DNA from: DAOUCP01 sp034432155
GTDB taxonomy: Bacteria; Chloroflexota; Anaerolineae; Epilineales; Epilineaceae
DNA length: 32,260 nucleotides
Assembly: GCA_034432155.1 (NCBI GenBank)
Contig: DAOUCP010000091.1
Coordinates: 1-32,260 of the forward strand
Direction: 5' to 3'
The translations under genes were made by a program, and so were the position numbers. The notes below the pieces were generated by a model. The model was not told the origin of the DNA, searched no databases, and saw only the letters and a program-made list of their open reading frames with translations. The first letter of the stretch is position 1, and every line of letters starts with the position of its first letter. Shown here one piece after another: positions 15,716 through 24,355 of this stretch.

Positions 15716-16747
15716 ATGACCGCTTACATCCTTCGTCGGCTCATGCTTCTGCCGGTCATCGTGTTCGGCGTATCGCTGCTCGTGTTCGCCATGTTGACCC
15801 AGGTCACGCCAACGCAACGGGCCGCCCTGTACGTCTCGGACGTGCCCAAGAACCCCCGCCAGCTCGAGGCGACCATCGCCAAGTATGGTCTGGCCGATCC
15901 GGTGCCCAAGCAGTATGTCCGATGGCTGCGTTCGGTGGCGCGCGGCGACCTTGGTTTCTCCAAGACGGGAAAGCAGCGAGTCACCGACCTCATCCGAGCC
16001 CGCCTGCCGGCGACGGTCGAGCTGGCGCTGTGGGCCATCGTGCCCATTGTGACCCTGGGTGTCGCCCTGGGGACACGGGCGGCACTCCACCACAATCGGG
16101 CCCTGGATCACGTGCTGCGGGTGTTCAGCATCATCGCCACCAGCACGCCGGCCTTCGTGGCTGGTCTGCTGCTGCTCCTCTATCTCGCCGGCAAGCTGCA
16201 CTGGTTCCCCATCGATGGCCGGCTGTCGACACCGTTCAAGCGCCTCGTCGCCGGAAGCGAGTGGCACTCCGTTACCGGTCTCTACACCGTCGACGCACTG
16301 CTCAATCGGCGCCCCGACGTTTGGCTGGACGCCGTGCATCACCTGGTGCTGCCCGTGCTGACGTTGTCGTACATCTCCTTCGCCGTCCTGGTGCGGGTCA
16401 CACGCTCGAGCATGCTGGAGACTCTGCGCCAGGACTACGTGCGCACCGCCAGAGCCAAGGGGGTAGGACCAGGCGACGTCATTGGCCGGCATGCGCGCCG
16501 CAATGCGCTTCTGCCCGTCGTAACGATCAGCGGCGCCATCCTGGTCGGCCTGCTCAATGGCGCCGCCATTACCGAGACGGTATACAACTGGCCAGGTATT
16601 GGCCAGGCCACGGTTCAGGCCGCCACCAACCTCGACGTGGTGACCATTCTCGGTCTTGGACTCTTTACGGCATCGATGCTCATCGTCTGCAACTTGATCG
16701 TGGACATCCTGTACGCCGTGCTCGATCCACGGGTGCGGCTCAGCTGA
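15716..16747 (+). CDS. ABC transporter permease, DppB/OppB family
   Basis: 343 residues; first membrane subunit of a peptide/nickel/opine-type importer. It starts with the family-typical MTAYILRRLMLLPVIVFGVSLLVF, then YGLADPVPKQYVRWLRSVARGDLGFS and the permease core from RLPATVELALWAIV onward. The cytoplasmic coupling loop that docks the ATPase (EAA loop) reads DYVRTARAKGVGPGDVIGRH, close to consensus. It is followed by NALLPVVTISG, ETVYNWPGIG and a C-terminal DPRVRLS. Six TM segments are expected. A promoter lies 39 nt upstream. The gene is followed by a small ORF, a binding lipoprotein and the second permease, all on the plus strand. No ATPase gene is found in the window, so the importer must use one encoded elsewhere or be incomplete. 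Confidence 0.9.
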   Translation: MTAYILRRLMLLPVIVFGVSLLVFAMLTQVTPTQRAALYVSDVPKNPRQLEATIAKYGLADPVPKQYVRWLRSVARGDLGFSKTGKQRVTDLIRARLPATVELALWAIVPIVTLGVALGTRAALHHNRALDHVLRVFSIIATSTPAFVAGLLLLLYLAGKLHWFPIDGRLSTPFKRLVAGSEWHSVTGLYTVDALLNRRPDVWLDAVHHLVLPVLTLSYISFAVLVRVTRSSMLETLRQDYVRTARAKGVGPGDVIGRHARRNALLPVVTISGAILVGLLNGAAITETVYNWPGIGQATVQAATNLDVVTILGLGLFTASMLIVCNLIVDILYAVLDPRVRLS

Positions 16748-16766
16748 AGAACAAGCCGAGGCCATC

Positions 16767-16919
16767 ATGGTGAAGCACGCCGCGCCGCCGACCTGGGGTT
16801 GGACCTCGGCGTGGGGCTGGAACCGGCAAGCCAGTCCCGAGTGGTGGTATGGCGGTCGAGCCGCCCGCCGTCCCGGCTCCGCCGTCGCAGGCTTTTCTGG
16901 GCGGCTGTCCCCTGTGTGA
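16767..16919 (+). CDS. Small Trp-rich ORF (50 codons), possible leader peptide
   Basis: ATG 16767 to TGA 16917-16919, with GAGG about 5 nt before the start. The peptide begins MVKHAAPPTWGWTSAWGWNR and contains six Trp in its first 27 residues, including a WW pair, then turns basic. It lies 19 nt after the permease gene and its stop is 9 nt before the binding-protein ATG, so translation of the two could be coupled. The binding protein's own ribosome binding site (GAGGAGG) overlaps the stop region. The Trp content could arise by chance from TGG in GC-rich DNA, so the gene is unproven. Confidence 0.3.
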   Translation: MVKHAAPPTWGWTSAWGWNRQASPEWWYGGRAARRPGSAVAGFSGRLSPV

Positions 16920-16928
16920 GGAGGTAGG

Positions 16929-18914
16929 ATGATGAACGCGCAGGCTCGCATCTGGCTGACCCGGCTCGCCGTGGCAGCGCTCGCTCTTGCCCTTGTCGCT
17001 TGCGCCCGGCCACAGGCCAGTCCTGTCCCTGGCGCCGGCGAAGAGACCGCCCCCGCCCAGACTGCCACCGGTGCGGGCGGGCCATCCCGCGTTGCCGCGG
17101 ACACCTTCGTTCAGGTCTCGATCGGGGAACCGGAGAGTCTCGACCCTGCTTGGAGTTACGAGACCACAGGCTCGGCGATTGAGGCCAACATCTATGACTC
17201 GCTGGTCGCCTTCGAGCGAGAGAAGCCCGACTCGTTCGTTCCAGCGTTGGCGACCGAGTGGCGGCTGTCCGACGATCGACGGACATACACCTTCACCATC
17301 CGCCAGGGAGTGCAGTTCCACGAAGGCGGCACCCTGGAGCCTCATGACATCGCGTACGCGCTGCAGCGCGCCCTCTTGCAGGATCGTGTCGACGGACCCA
17401 TGTGGCTCTTCCTTGAACCCATGCTCGGTGTGAGCGCCATCCAGAGCCTGGCGCTGGAAAAGGCCGGCCTGTCGGAAACGGTCGAGGAAGGGCAGGAACC
17501 GCCAAGCCTGGAGGACGTCCCGGCCGACATCCAACGGCAGGTCTGTGAGGCTGTCATGGACGCAGTGACGGCCGACGACGAGGCCGGGACGGTGACCATC
17601 CGGCTTCAGCAACCGACCCCGTGGTTCCTTCAGCTCCTGGCCCAGCCCTGGGCGGCAGCCCTGGACCGGGAATGGATGGTGGACCAGGGCGACTGGGACG
17701 GATCCTGCGACACCTGGACGCAGTGGCACGACCCGGCCGCAGAGGAGAGCATCCTCTATGATCGGGCCAATGGCACGGGCCCCTACCGGCTCGGCAGCTG
17801 GCTCAAGGGGCAGGAGATCACCCTGGAAGCCAACGAGGCCTACTGGCGAACCGAGCCGATCTGGCCGGGAGGGCCCTCTGGGCCAGCCCGGCTCAAGCAC
17901 GTCGTGTTTCAGAAGGCCGCCGAATGGGGCACCCGGTTCGCCAAGCTCAGCGCCGGCGAGGCCGACACCGTGGTGGTGCCGCGGTCCGAGATCAACCAGC
18001 TGGAGCCGTACGTCCACACCGAGTACGTGGGCGGCGATGAATCGGCGCCGTCGACGGTGGTGCACGAAGACGGAACGCTCAAGCTCTTCCGGGGCTACCC
18101 CCTGGTGACGAACACGGCGGCCATGTTCACCTTCGCCATCAATCCGGACAGCGAGTTCATTGGTTCGGGCACCCTTGACGGGAACGGAATCCCGCCCGAT
18201 TTCTTCGGCGACATCCATGTCCGGAAGGGCATGAGCTACTGCTTCGACTGGGACACGTACATCGCCGAAGCGCTGCAGGGAGAAGCGATTCTGGCTCGCG
18301 GCCCGATCATCCAGGGATTGCATGGCTACCGCGAGGACTCGCCCATCTACACCTACGACCTCGAGAAGTGTGGCCAAGAGCTTGCCCAAGCCTGGGATGG
18401 CAAGCTCAAGGATGTCGGCTTCCGTTTCACTGTCGCATACAACGAAGGAAACGACACCCGCAAGAAGGCGGCCGAGATTCTGGCGGAGAACTTGGCGCTG
18501 GTGGATGACCGGTATCGGCTGGAGGTGGTCAGCCTCGAGTGGCCGTCGTTCCTAGACGCTCGGCGTGGCATGCGCCTACCCATCTCGATCAGTGGCTGGC
18601 AGGAGGATTACCACGATGCCAGCAACTGGGTCCATCCGTACATGCACAGCCAGGGGGCGTACGCTCGGGCGCAAGGCTTCCCGCCCGCCATGGCGGCCCA
18701 GTTCGATGGTCTCATCGACGCGGCTCTTCTCGAGGCTGACGGCGCGAAGCGGGACGAGATGTATGCCCAGCTTCAGAATCTGGCGATCGAGAATGCCATT
18801 GCCATCTTTCTCCACCAGGACACCGGACGGTTTTATGTCAACCGCGCCGTGTCCGGGTACTACAACAACCCGCTGGCGCCCGGGCTGTGGTACTACGCCC
18901 TATCCAAGTCCTAG
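16929..18914 (+). CDS. ABC transporter substrate-binding lipoprotein, peptide/nickel family (SBP_bac_5)
   Basis: 661 residues. Two ATGs stand in tandem (16929, 16932) behind GAGGAGGTAGG. The signal peptide LTRLAVAALALALVAC ends in a lipobox with Cys25, followed by a Pro/Ala/Thr-rich tether (26-55). The SBP_bac_5 fold shows in ESLDPAWSYETTGSAIEANIYDSLV, LATEWRLSDDRRTYTFTIRQGVQFHEGG, ALQRALLQD, TGPYRLGSWLKGQEITLEANEAYW and, near the C-terminus, AIENAIAIFLHQDTGRFYVNR. It captures peptides or similar ligands outside the membrane and hands them to the two permeases flanking it. At 661 residues it is longer than the usual ~530. The extra length includes a segment around 160-200 (LEKAGLSETVEEGQEPPSLE) and a Cys/Trp-rich stretch near 255-270. 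The ligand cannot be told from sequence. Confidence 0.9.
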   Translation: MMNAQARIWLTRLAVAALALALVACARPQASPVPGAGEETAPAQTATGAGGPSRVAADTFVQVSIGEPESLDPAWSYETTGSAIEANIYDSLVAFEREKPDSFVPALATEWRLSDDRRTYTFTIRQGVQFHEGGTLEPHDIAYALQRALLQDRVDGPMWLFLEPMLGVSAIQSLALEKAGLSETVEEGQEPPSLEDVPADIQRQVCEAVMDAVTADDEAGTVTIRLQQPTPWFLQLLAQPWAAALDREWMVDQGDWDGSCDTWTQWHDPAAEESILYDRANGTGPYRLGSWLKGQEITLEANEAYWRTEPIWPGGPSGPARLKHVVFQKAAEWGTRFAKLSAGEADTVVVPRSEINQLEPYVHTEYVGGDESAPSTVVHEDGTLKLFRGYPLVTNTAAMFTFAINPDSEFIGSGTLDGNGIPPDFFGDIHVRKGMSYCFDWDTYIAEALQGEAILARGPIIQGLHGYREDSPIYTYDLEKCGQELAQAWDGKLKDVGFRFTVAYNEGNDTRKKAAEILAENLALVDDRYRLEVVSLEWPSFLDARRGMRLPISISGWQEDYHDASNWVHPYMHSQGAYARAQGFPPAMAAQFDGLIDAALLEADGAKRDEMYAQLQNLAIENAIAIFLHQDTGRFYVNRAVSGYYNNPLAPGLWYYALSKS

Positions 18915-19011
18915 GCGGAGCGTCCGTCGCCAAGCTTCGAAGTCCTCGGGCGGGGCATCGCCCGGTGCCCCGCCCAAGGGCGACCGCAGTGCAGAGCGCA
19001 GGCCCTTGCCA

Positions 19012-20064
19012 ATGAGCCACCCGCCAGACCTGCCAGATCAGGAAGCGCCGGGGCGCCGGCATCCTGATCCGCTGGGCAGTGCCGTAACGGACGGGGAGGC
19101 TGCCTTGCCCATCGGCGGCTCACCTCGTCGCCCGCCTCCGACAGGCTGGCGTCGCGTTGGTCGCGGCATTCTCACCAATCCCAGCTCGCTCCTTGGGGCG
19201 GTGCTCTTGACCCTCTTCGTGCTGGTGGCCGTGGCGGCCCCCATCCTGGCGCCATGTCCCGTGGCCCAGGATGCGCGTCAGCGCGTCTACTGTGGCGCCA
19301 CACCCTACCGCGTACCGAAGTACGGCTTCGCACCGCAACCACTACCGCCCAGTCGACAGCACCCCTTCGGCACGACGCCCGAGCAGTACGACATCTTCTA
19401 CGGCGTCGTCTGGGGCACGCGCACCGCCTTCAAGGTGGGCATCGTCATTACGTTCGCCGCCCTGGCCATCGGACTGGTGCTCGGGTCCGTGGCGGCTTAT
19501 TACGGCGGCTGGACCGATGAGCTGGTGATGCGCGTGGTCGAGGTCTTCATGGCCTTCCCGTTTCTACTGGCGGCCATCACCCTGGCAACCGTACTGCGCT
19601 CCAATCCGCGCTTCGGGCAGACCACGCTGCCGGCCATGCTGGCCCTCATTGCCTTCGGCTGGACCGGCTATGCCAGGCTGGTCCGAGCGGACGTGCTCTC
19701 GGTGAAGCAGCGTGACTACATCTGGTCGGCCCGCAGTCTGGGAGCCAGCGATCGCTGGATCATCTTGCGGCACATCTTGCCCAATTCGATCTATCCGGTG
19801 ATTGTCGTGGCGTCGCTCGACATCGGCACGTACGTGCTTTCCTTCGCTGCCTTGTCGTTCTTCCGACTGGGGGTGCCGCAAGGCTATGCCGACTGGGGCC
19901 AGATGATCTCCAGCGCTCGCGACCGGATGCCAACGCTGGCGCAGGACTGGTACATCGTCGTCTTCCCTGGAGTGGCGATTGTGTTGTTCTCGCTCGCCTG
20001 GAACCTCATCGGCGATGCCGTCCGGGACCTCTTCGACCCGCGGCTCCGCCACGGCAAGTGCTGA
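19012..20064 (+). CDS. ABC transporter permease, DppC/OppC family
   Basis: 350 residues from ATG 19012; the frame is open far upstream inside the binding-protein gene, so the start is set by position. Only a weak CAGG precedes it. A Pro/Arg-rich N-terminus leads to the first TM (SLLGAVLLTLFVLVAVAAPIL) and an extracytoplasmic loop with two Cys (CPVAQDARQRVYCG). That loop ends HPFGTTPEQYDIFYGVVWGT, a variant of the usual HPLGTDxxGRD motif. The permease core follows with LVLGSVAAYYGGWTDELVMRVVEVFMAFPFLL. The EAA loop reads DYIWSARSLGASDRWIILRHILPN. The end is NLIGDAVRDLFDPRLRHGKC. It pairs with the DppB-type subunit. It ends 23 nt from a convergent ABC permease of a different class, and no ATPase gene follows. 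Confidence 0.9.
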   Translation: MSHPPDLPDQEAPGRRHPDPLGSAVTDGEAALPIGGSPRRPPPTGWRRVGRGILTNPSSLLGAVLLTLFVLVAVAAPILAPCPVAQDARQRVYCGATPYRVPKYGFAPQPLPPSRQHPFGTTPEQYDIFYGVVWGTRTAFKVGIVITFAALAIGLVLGSVAAYYGGWTDELVMRVVEVFMAFPFLLAAITLATVLRSNPRFGQTTLPAMLALIAFGWTGYARLVRADVLSVKQRDYIWSARSLGASDRWIILRHILPNSIYPVIVVASLDIGTYVLSFAALSFFRLGVPQGYADWGQMISSARDRMPTLAQDWYIVVFPGVAIVLFSLAWNLIGDAVRDLFDPRLRHGKC

Positions 20065-20087
20065 GCCCGCCCTGCCGAGCGGCAGAC

Positions 20088-21887
20088 CTACTCGCCGACG
20101 GCATCCAGTTCGGCACAGGCCAGCCGCCAACAGCTCGCCGCCACCAGAGCCGTCAGTCCCAGGCCGATGGCTAGCCCCAGGCCCCACACCAGGTGCTGGC
20201 GAGCCAGCATGGGAAAACCGGAGACGGCGGCCGGTGTGGCCAGAGCGACGGTGACGATGAAACCGTACGCGCCGTAGAGAACCAGACTCAGGCAGCTCAC
20301 ATCCGGGGTCAGCATCTCATGCGGTGTGTCCCAGCCCAAGTTGGGTCGGGCCGCACCCAGGGCCAGGGCGATCGCTTGCGTTCCCAGGCCCGCTACGGCC
20401 ACCACGAAGCCGGCATACAGGATGGCCCAGGGGTGCAACTCGGCCAGCAGTCCGGCAAGGAAGGGGCCGCCAAGTAGCCGCGCATTGCTAAAGATCCGGG
20501 CCCCCTCCAACACCACCACCAGGCCCCAGGCCAGAGCCACGTACGGCAAGTAGCCGATCACGAACTTGCCCGCCAGCAAGTGCCGCTTGGCAACGGGCGA
20601 GCTCTTCAGAATCCAGTAGGCTTGCCCCTCGGTTGAGAACGCCGTCAGCCCGAAGCGGGCCATGATGGTCGCGCTGATCGCGCCCGCCACCGCGGCCGAC
20701 AGCATCGTCAGCGCCGTGCTGGCCACCGTGAGCGGGCGGTCGGCGCCGCCAATCCGAATCGGGTACAGAAGCTGCTGCAGAATGAAGAAGACACCGATGG
20801 CCAGTGGGGAGAGCACCTGCGCCATGTTCGTCAGGTCGCGGGGAATGATGCGAAAGTCCTTCTCCACGATGGCGGCTGCGGCACGGGGCAAGAAGCGCAT
20901 GAGCCCTCGCGGCTGACTGAGTGCCTCGGCACGGTCGAAACGGGTCCACGGCAATCGGCCATTCCGCTGGCCACGCCCACTGGACGATTGCAGGCGCAAC
21001 CAGCCCTCGTAGTAAAGCCGGTTGGCCCCCAGCCACATGGGCACCAGGGCCAGCGTCGAAACGACGCTGCTGAGAGCGAACCAGCGCACTGTGGCGCGCA
21101 AGTCACCTCGTCCGGCGGCCACGATGGCCCGGGTCAGCCACTCCGCAGGCGAGAGCGGGTTGCGGAGCCGCGACAGGATGGCCAACAAGTCCTCGACGGT
21201 GAGTGCCTCCTGCAACTGCCGGGCGCTGCCGGCGACGAGGGCCACCGAGAGGGTCATGGCGACCACGATCAGGCCGATGATTTCGGCTAGCCGGTGCGCT
21301 GGCACGCGGCGGACGATGATGGTGACCGCCAGCGCGCCAACCGCGGCCGGCAGCACTGGCATGACTGCCAGAGCAATGGCCGAGGCCAGGTAGTAAGGCC
21401 AATCGGCCTTCATGGCCAGTCCGTAGCCAACGAGCGGCACAAGGGTGACCGCAGTGACGAGGAGCAGGGTTGGGGTCAGGCCGCCAAGCAGCTTGGATAG
21501 GAACACCGCTCGTCTGGGCACCGGCGCGGCCAGGAGGAGATCCAGGTCGCGACTGAGGAATAGCGCCGCCAGCGCTACGGTGAAGCTCACCAGCACGTGC
21601 AGCACAAGACCGCCCGTCAGAGCGGTCGCGACCACCACGTCCGCCCGCGTCGGATCCGGCGGCGGCAGCCGGGAGAAGAAGAAGGCCAGTGCGTAGCTCA
21701 TCAGCAAGCCAACGAGCGACAGGAAGGCCAATGCCAGACCAACCAGGACGTAAGTGAAGCGCCGCCAGCGCGCGCCGCGCAGGAAACTGACGACGGCGAT
21801 GCGCCAGCGCGCTCGGACCAACCACCAGGTGGCGTACAACAGGGGCGGATCGGACTCTGGGGGGCGCGAGGCCCTTGCCCTCCCCAT
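20088..21887 (-). CDS. ABC-2-type transporter permease (ABC_tran_2-like), partner of the upstream ATPase
   Basis: 599 residues with a basic N-terminus, then about 12 predicted TM segments (for example RRFTYVLVGLALAFLSLVGLLMSYALAFFFS, GGLVLHVLVSFTVALAALFLS, LAVMPVLPAAVGALAVTIIV). The motif SRDLDLLLAAPVPRRAVFLSKLLGG, in the cytoplasmic part after TM3, and the later FSTEGQAYWILKSSPVAKRHLL are typical of exporter permeases of the ABC_tran_2 type, where two half-units are joined in one chain. A soluble segment lies between the halves (around 300-345, FDRAEALSQPRG). The gene starts 11 nt after the ATPase stop. The two almost certainly form an exporter. The substrate is unknown. Confidence 0.8.
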   Translation of the reverse strand: MGRARASRPPESDPPLLYATWWLVRARWRIAVVSFLRGARWRRFTYVLVGLALAFLSLVGLLMSYALAFFFSRLPPPDPTRADVVVATALTGGLVLHVLVSFTVALAALFLSRDLDLLLAAPVPRRAVFLSKLLGGLTPTLLLVTAVTLVPLVGYGLAMKADWPYYLASAIALAVMPVLPAAVGALAVTIIVRRVPAHRLAEIIGLIVVAMTLSVALVAGSARQLQEALTVEDLLAILSRLRNPLSPAEWLTRAIVAAGRGDLRATVRWFALSSVVSTLALVPMWLGANRLYYEGWLRLQSSSGRGQRNGRLPWTRFDRAEALSQPRGLMRFLPRAAAAIVEKDFRIIPRDLTNMAQVLSPLAIGVFFILQQLLYPIRIGGADRPLTVASTALTMLSAAVAGAISATIMARFGLTAFSTEGQAYWILKSSPVAKRHLLAGKFVIGYLPYVALAWGLVVVLEGARIFSNARLLGGPFLAGLLAELHPWAILYAGFVVAVAGLGTQAIALALGAARPNLGWDTPHEMLTPDVSCLSLVLYGAYGFIVTVALATPAAVSGFPMLARQHLVWGLGLAIGLGLTALVAASCWRLACAELDAVGE

Positions 21888-21898
21888 GGCCGCGCCGC

Positions 21899-22711
21899 TC
21901 AGCGCAGGACCTCCGCGATCTCAGCTACCGAGGGACCACCCGTCAAGGCGAGGAAGATGTCTTCCAGGGTGCCTTCCCGATGCGCCTGCTGGTGAAGCTC
22001 CTCGACCGTCCCCAGGGCAATCAGCCGCCCCGCGTCGATAATACCGATGCGGTCACACAGCCGCTCTGCAACCTCCAGGATGTGCGTCGAGAGAAACACC
22101 GCCGCGCCCCGGGCCACCAGTTGGCGCAGGATGTCGCGTAGCAGCCGCGCACTTCGCGGGTCCAGGCCGACGGTCGGTTCGTCCAGGATGAGCACCTCGG
22201 GGTCATGCACCAGGGCAGCCGCCAGCAGTGTCTTCTGCCGCATGCCGTGGGAGTATCCCTCGATGAGGTCGTCGGCTCGGTCGCCGAGCTCAAAGAGCGG
22301 CAAGATCTCGGCCAGGCGTCGCCGGACCACCTCCGGCGGCACTTCGTACAGGCCGGCGACAAAGTGGATGAACTCGCGTCCCGTCAGCTTCGTGTAGAGG
22401 TATGGCGTGTCCGGCAGATAGGCAATGCGCCGTCGCGCGGCGAGCGAGTCAGACGCCATGTCGTACCCGGCCACCCGGACGACACCCGACGTCGGCCGCA
22501 GCAGCCTGGTCAGCATCCGGATGGTTGTCGTCTTGCCAGCGCCATTCGGACCCAGGAAACCGAAGATCTCTCCGTGCGCCACCTGGAGGTCCAAATGGTC
22601 CACGGCCCGCACGGGGCCGAAGTCCCGCGTCAACTGGCGCGTCTCGATGGCCCAGCTGGAGGCCACGGCTCCATCCGCTCGGGCATCGCACCCCAGGTTG
22701 TCCGCCAGCAC
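21899..22711 (-). CDS. ABC transporter ATP-binding protein (exporter type)
   Basis: About 270 residues if started at GTG 22711. The frame is open back to 22846, overlapping secF, and GTG 22666 is an equally possible start; the conserved part only begins at AIETRQLTRDFG. Motifs seen are Walker A GPNGAGKTTTIRML, Q-loop region YLPDTPYLYTKLTGREF, signature YSHGMRQK in place of LSGGQ, Walker B VLILDEPTVGLDP and the switch His in STHILEVAERLCDR. The C-terminal EGTLEDIFLALTGG is typical of ABC-2 drug/antibiotic-type ATPases. It supplies energy to the permease encoded 11 nt downstream. It follows secF by at least 85 nt and may share its transcript. The EAA-loop importer on the other strand needs a different ATPase class (OppD/F), so this gene is not its missing subunit. 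Confidence 0.88.
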   Translation of the reverse strand: MLADNLGCDARADGAVASSWAIETRQLTRDFGPVRAVDHLDLQVAHGEIFGFLGPNGAGKTTTIRMLTRLLRPTSGVVRVAGYDMASDSLAARRRIAYLPDTPYLYTKLTGREFIHFVAGLYEVPPEVVRRRLAEILPLFELGDRADDLIEGYSHGMRQKTLLAAALVHDPEVLILDEPTVGLDPRSARLLRDILRQLVARGAAVFLSTHILEVAERLCDRIGIIDAGRLIALGTVEELHQQAHREGTLEDIFLALTGGPSVAEIAEVLR

Positions 22712-22796
22712 ACGGCCTACCGCCGTGACGAGGGGCCCGGTCTCTCCCGACGTTGGCCGGGGCTTCCCACTGCCTCCTGGGCTAACCGCCGATCTC

Positions 22797-23747
22797 TCAG
22801 GCGACCTGCGCCTTGCGCCCACGGCCGAACCACTGCCGCCACTCACGGTTCTCCCAGACGACGAGCAGCTGAGCGGCGTTGAAGATCGAGGAATAGGTGC
22901 CGCTCACGATCCCCACGATCAACCAGAACACGAACTGGCGCAGGTGACCGTGACTAAACGCCAGGACCGCAACCAGGGTAAAGACTGCGGTGAGCTGGGT
23001 GTTGAGGGACCGCACGAGCGTCTGGACGATCGAGTGGTTCACGACGCGCTCGAACGGCACGCCCCGCATGCGGCCCAGGTTCTCGCGAATGCGGTCGAAC
23101 ACCACGATGGTGTCGTGGACCGAGAAGCCAATGATGGTCAGAAGCGCCGTCAGGAACAGCGCATTGACCTGCCAGCCTAGGAAGTGCCCGGTGATGGCCG
23201 CCAGGCCAACCACCACCAGCACATCATGCAGCATGGCGATGATCGCCGTCGTCCCGTAACGAAACGGGTGCGGCACAGCGTAAAAGGCCAGGCTTAGGTA
23301 GAGAAGAATGCCCAGCGCCGCCATGACGACGGCAATGCTGGCATTGCGGGTCACGAGCTGTCCGACGGAGGCGCCCACCGACTCGAAGCGCAACTCGGTG
23401 AAGTCGCCAAATCGCTCGCGCATCGCCTTCGAGAGATCCTCCTTGCGTGAAGCGCCGCCACTCGCCGACTCCACGGCTTGCGACCGAATCTGATGGGTCA
23501 GCTGGCCGGTCGCCGGATTGCGGGCCTCGACCACCGAGACGTCGCCGACACCCACCTGGTCGTAGATCTCCCGCAGCGCCTCTTCCGTGACTTTGCTGGG
23601 ATCGGCGAACTGCACCTCGTAGAGGGCACCCCCGGTGAAGTCAATCGACCGCGGCAGGCCCCAAAGCGCGAGAGCCACCAGGCCGGGAACGATGACGAGC
23701 GCGGACAGCAGGAACCACCAATAACGGTGCTTGACGATTGAGTACAC
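22797..23747 (-). CDS. secF: Protein translocase subunit SecF
   Basis: SecF forms with SecD the proton-driven RND-like accessory of the Sec translocon and pulls exported proteins across the membrane. About 316 residues from GTG 23747. A longer frame to GTG 23795 exists, but the predicted transcription start near 23779 excludes it. TM1 (KHRYWWFLLSALVIVPGLVALALWG) leads to SIDFTGGALYEVQF, the SecF hallmark, an extracytoplasmic domain (~45-140), and TM2-6 containing GFSVHDTIVVFDRIRENLG and the conserved asparagine/threonine segment SLNTQLTAVFTLVAVLAF. Unusually, secF does not follow secD directly: a CBS-domain gene lies between, and secF has a promoter of its own in the 93-nt gap. yajC is not in the window. 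Confidence 0.95.
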   Translation of the reverse strand: MYSIVKHRYWWFLLSALVIVPGLVALALWGLPRSIDFTGGALYEVQFADPSKVTEEALREIYDQVGVGDVSVVEARNPATGQLTHQIRSQAVESASGGASRKEDLSKAMRERFGDFTELRFESVGASVGQLVTRNASIAVVMAALGILLYLSLAFYAVPHPFRYGTTAIIAMLHDVLVVVGLAAITGHFLGWQVNALFLTALLTIIGFSVHDTIVVFDRIRENLGRMRGVPFERVVNHSIVQTLVRSLNTQLTAVFTLVAVLAFSHGHLRQFVFWLIVGIVSGTYSSIFNAAQLLVVWENREWRQWFGRGRKAQVA

Positions 23748-23785
23748 GGACCCCCCCGCGAGGAGCTGGTTGCAGAGACCGGCGG

Positions 23786-23814
23786 ATTCTAGCACACCAT
23801 CTGGGCCGCCACAA
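23786..23814 (-). promoter_or_regulatory. Promoter of secF
   Basis: On the minus strand TTGTGG (23809-23814), 17 nt, TAGAAT (23786-23791), the -10 preceded by TGC (extended -10). Start near 23779, 32 nt before GTG 23747. It lies in the gap between the CBS gene and secF. Confidence 0.55.
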
Positions 23815-23840
23815 GCCGTTCGGCCCCGGTGGCCTGGCGT

Positions 23841-24290
23841 TCATCCCGCTGACGGCGTTGCGGATTCACGGCCGGCCAGAATGCGCACCAGCCCCTGCAA
23901 GATGTCGGAGTCGGTCAGGATACCGGCGATTCGGACGTCGTCGACCACGGGCAAGGCACCAATCCGATTCTCGAACATCCGGTTGGCGGCTTCGGCGATG
24001 GTCGCTTCGGGATCGATCACGATCGGGTTGGGCACCATGATCTCCTCGACCAGCACGCGCTCCATGACCTCCCGAACTTCGTAGGGCTCGAGGGGCTCGA
24101 ATCGGGAGGGCCACACCTCCACCACGTCACCCCAAGTCACAATCCCCACCAGCCGGTGAGCGCTGTCCACCACCAGTAGCCGTCGCACCTCGTCTCGCTG
24201 CATCAGCGTCCGGGCGGCAGCCACCGACGCATGCCGGCTAATGGTGATGGGGTCCGTGGTCATCCAGTCGCGTACGAGTGGGATCGTCAC
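23841..24290 (-). CDS. Two-CBS-domain protein located between secD and secF
   Basis: 149 residues from GTG 24290, with GGGAGG about 10 nt upstream; the longer open frame lies inside secD and is not protein-like. It is a stand-alone tandem CBS (Bateman) module. CBS1 is residues ~8-60: MTTDPITISRHASVAAARTL, RRLLVVDSAHRLVGIVTWGD. CBS2 is residues ~80-135: EIMVPNPIVIDPEATIAEAA, IGALPVVDDVRIAGILTDSD. Such modules bind adenine nucleotides such as AMP, ATP or SAM and regulate partner proteins. No fused effector domain is present. It lies 65 nt after secD and 93 nt before secF on the same strand, which suggests co-transcription with secD. Whether it senses nucleotides for the SecDF machine or merely shares the transcript is unknown. 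Confidence 0.88.
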   Translation of the reverse strand: MTIPLVRDWMTTDPITISRHASVAAARTLMQRDEVRRLLVVDSAHRLVGIVTWGDVVEVWPSRFEPLEPYEVREVMERVLVEEIMVPNPIVIDPEATIAEAANRMFENRIGALPVVDDVRIAGILTDSDILQGLVRILAGRESATPSAG

Positions 24291-24355
24291 CGATGTCAGC
24301 CTCCCAGCCACCTTGGCCCGAACGCGGACCGACCTGGCGCGAGCCCAGGGCGGCC

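Noticed and set aside
15671..18389. Large minus-strand frames opposite the ABC importer genes
   Set aside because: They mirror the permease and binding-protein codons and are low in hydrophobic core, with no recognisable domains.
23748..23795. Longer SecF starting at GTG 23795
   Set aside because: That codon lies upstream of the predicted transcription start and has no ribosome binding site.
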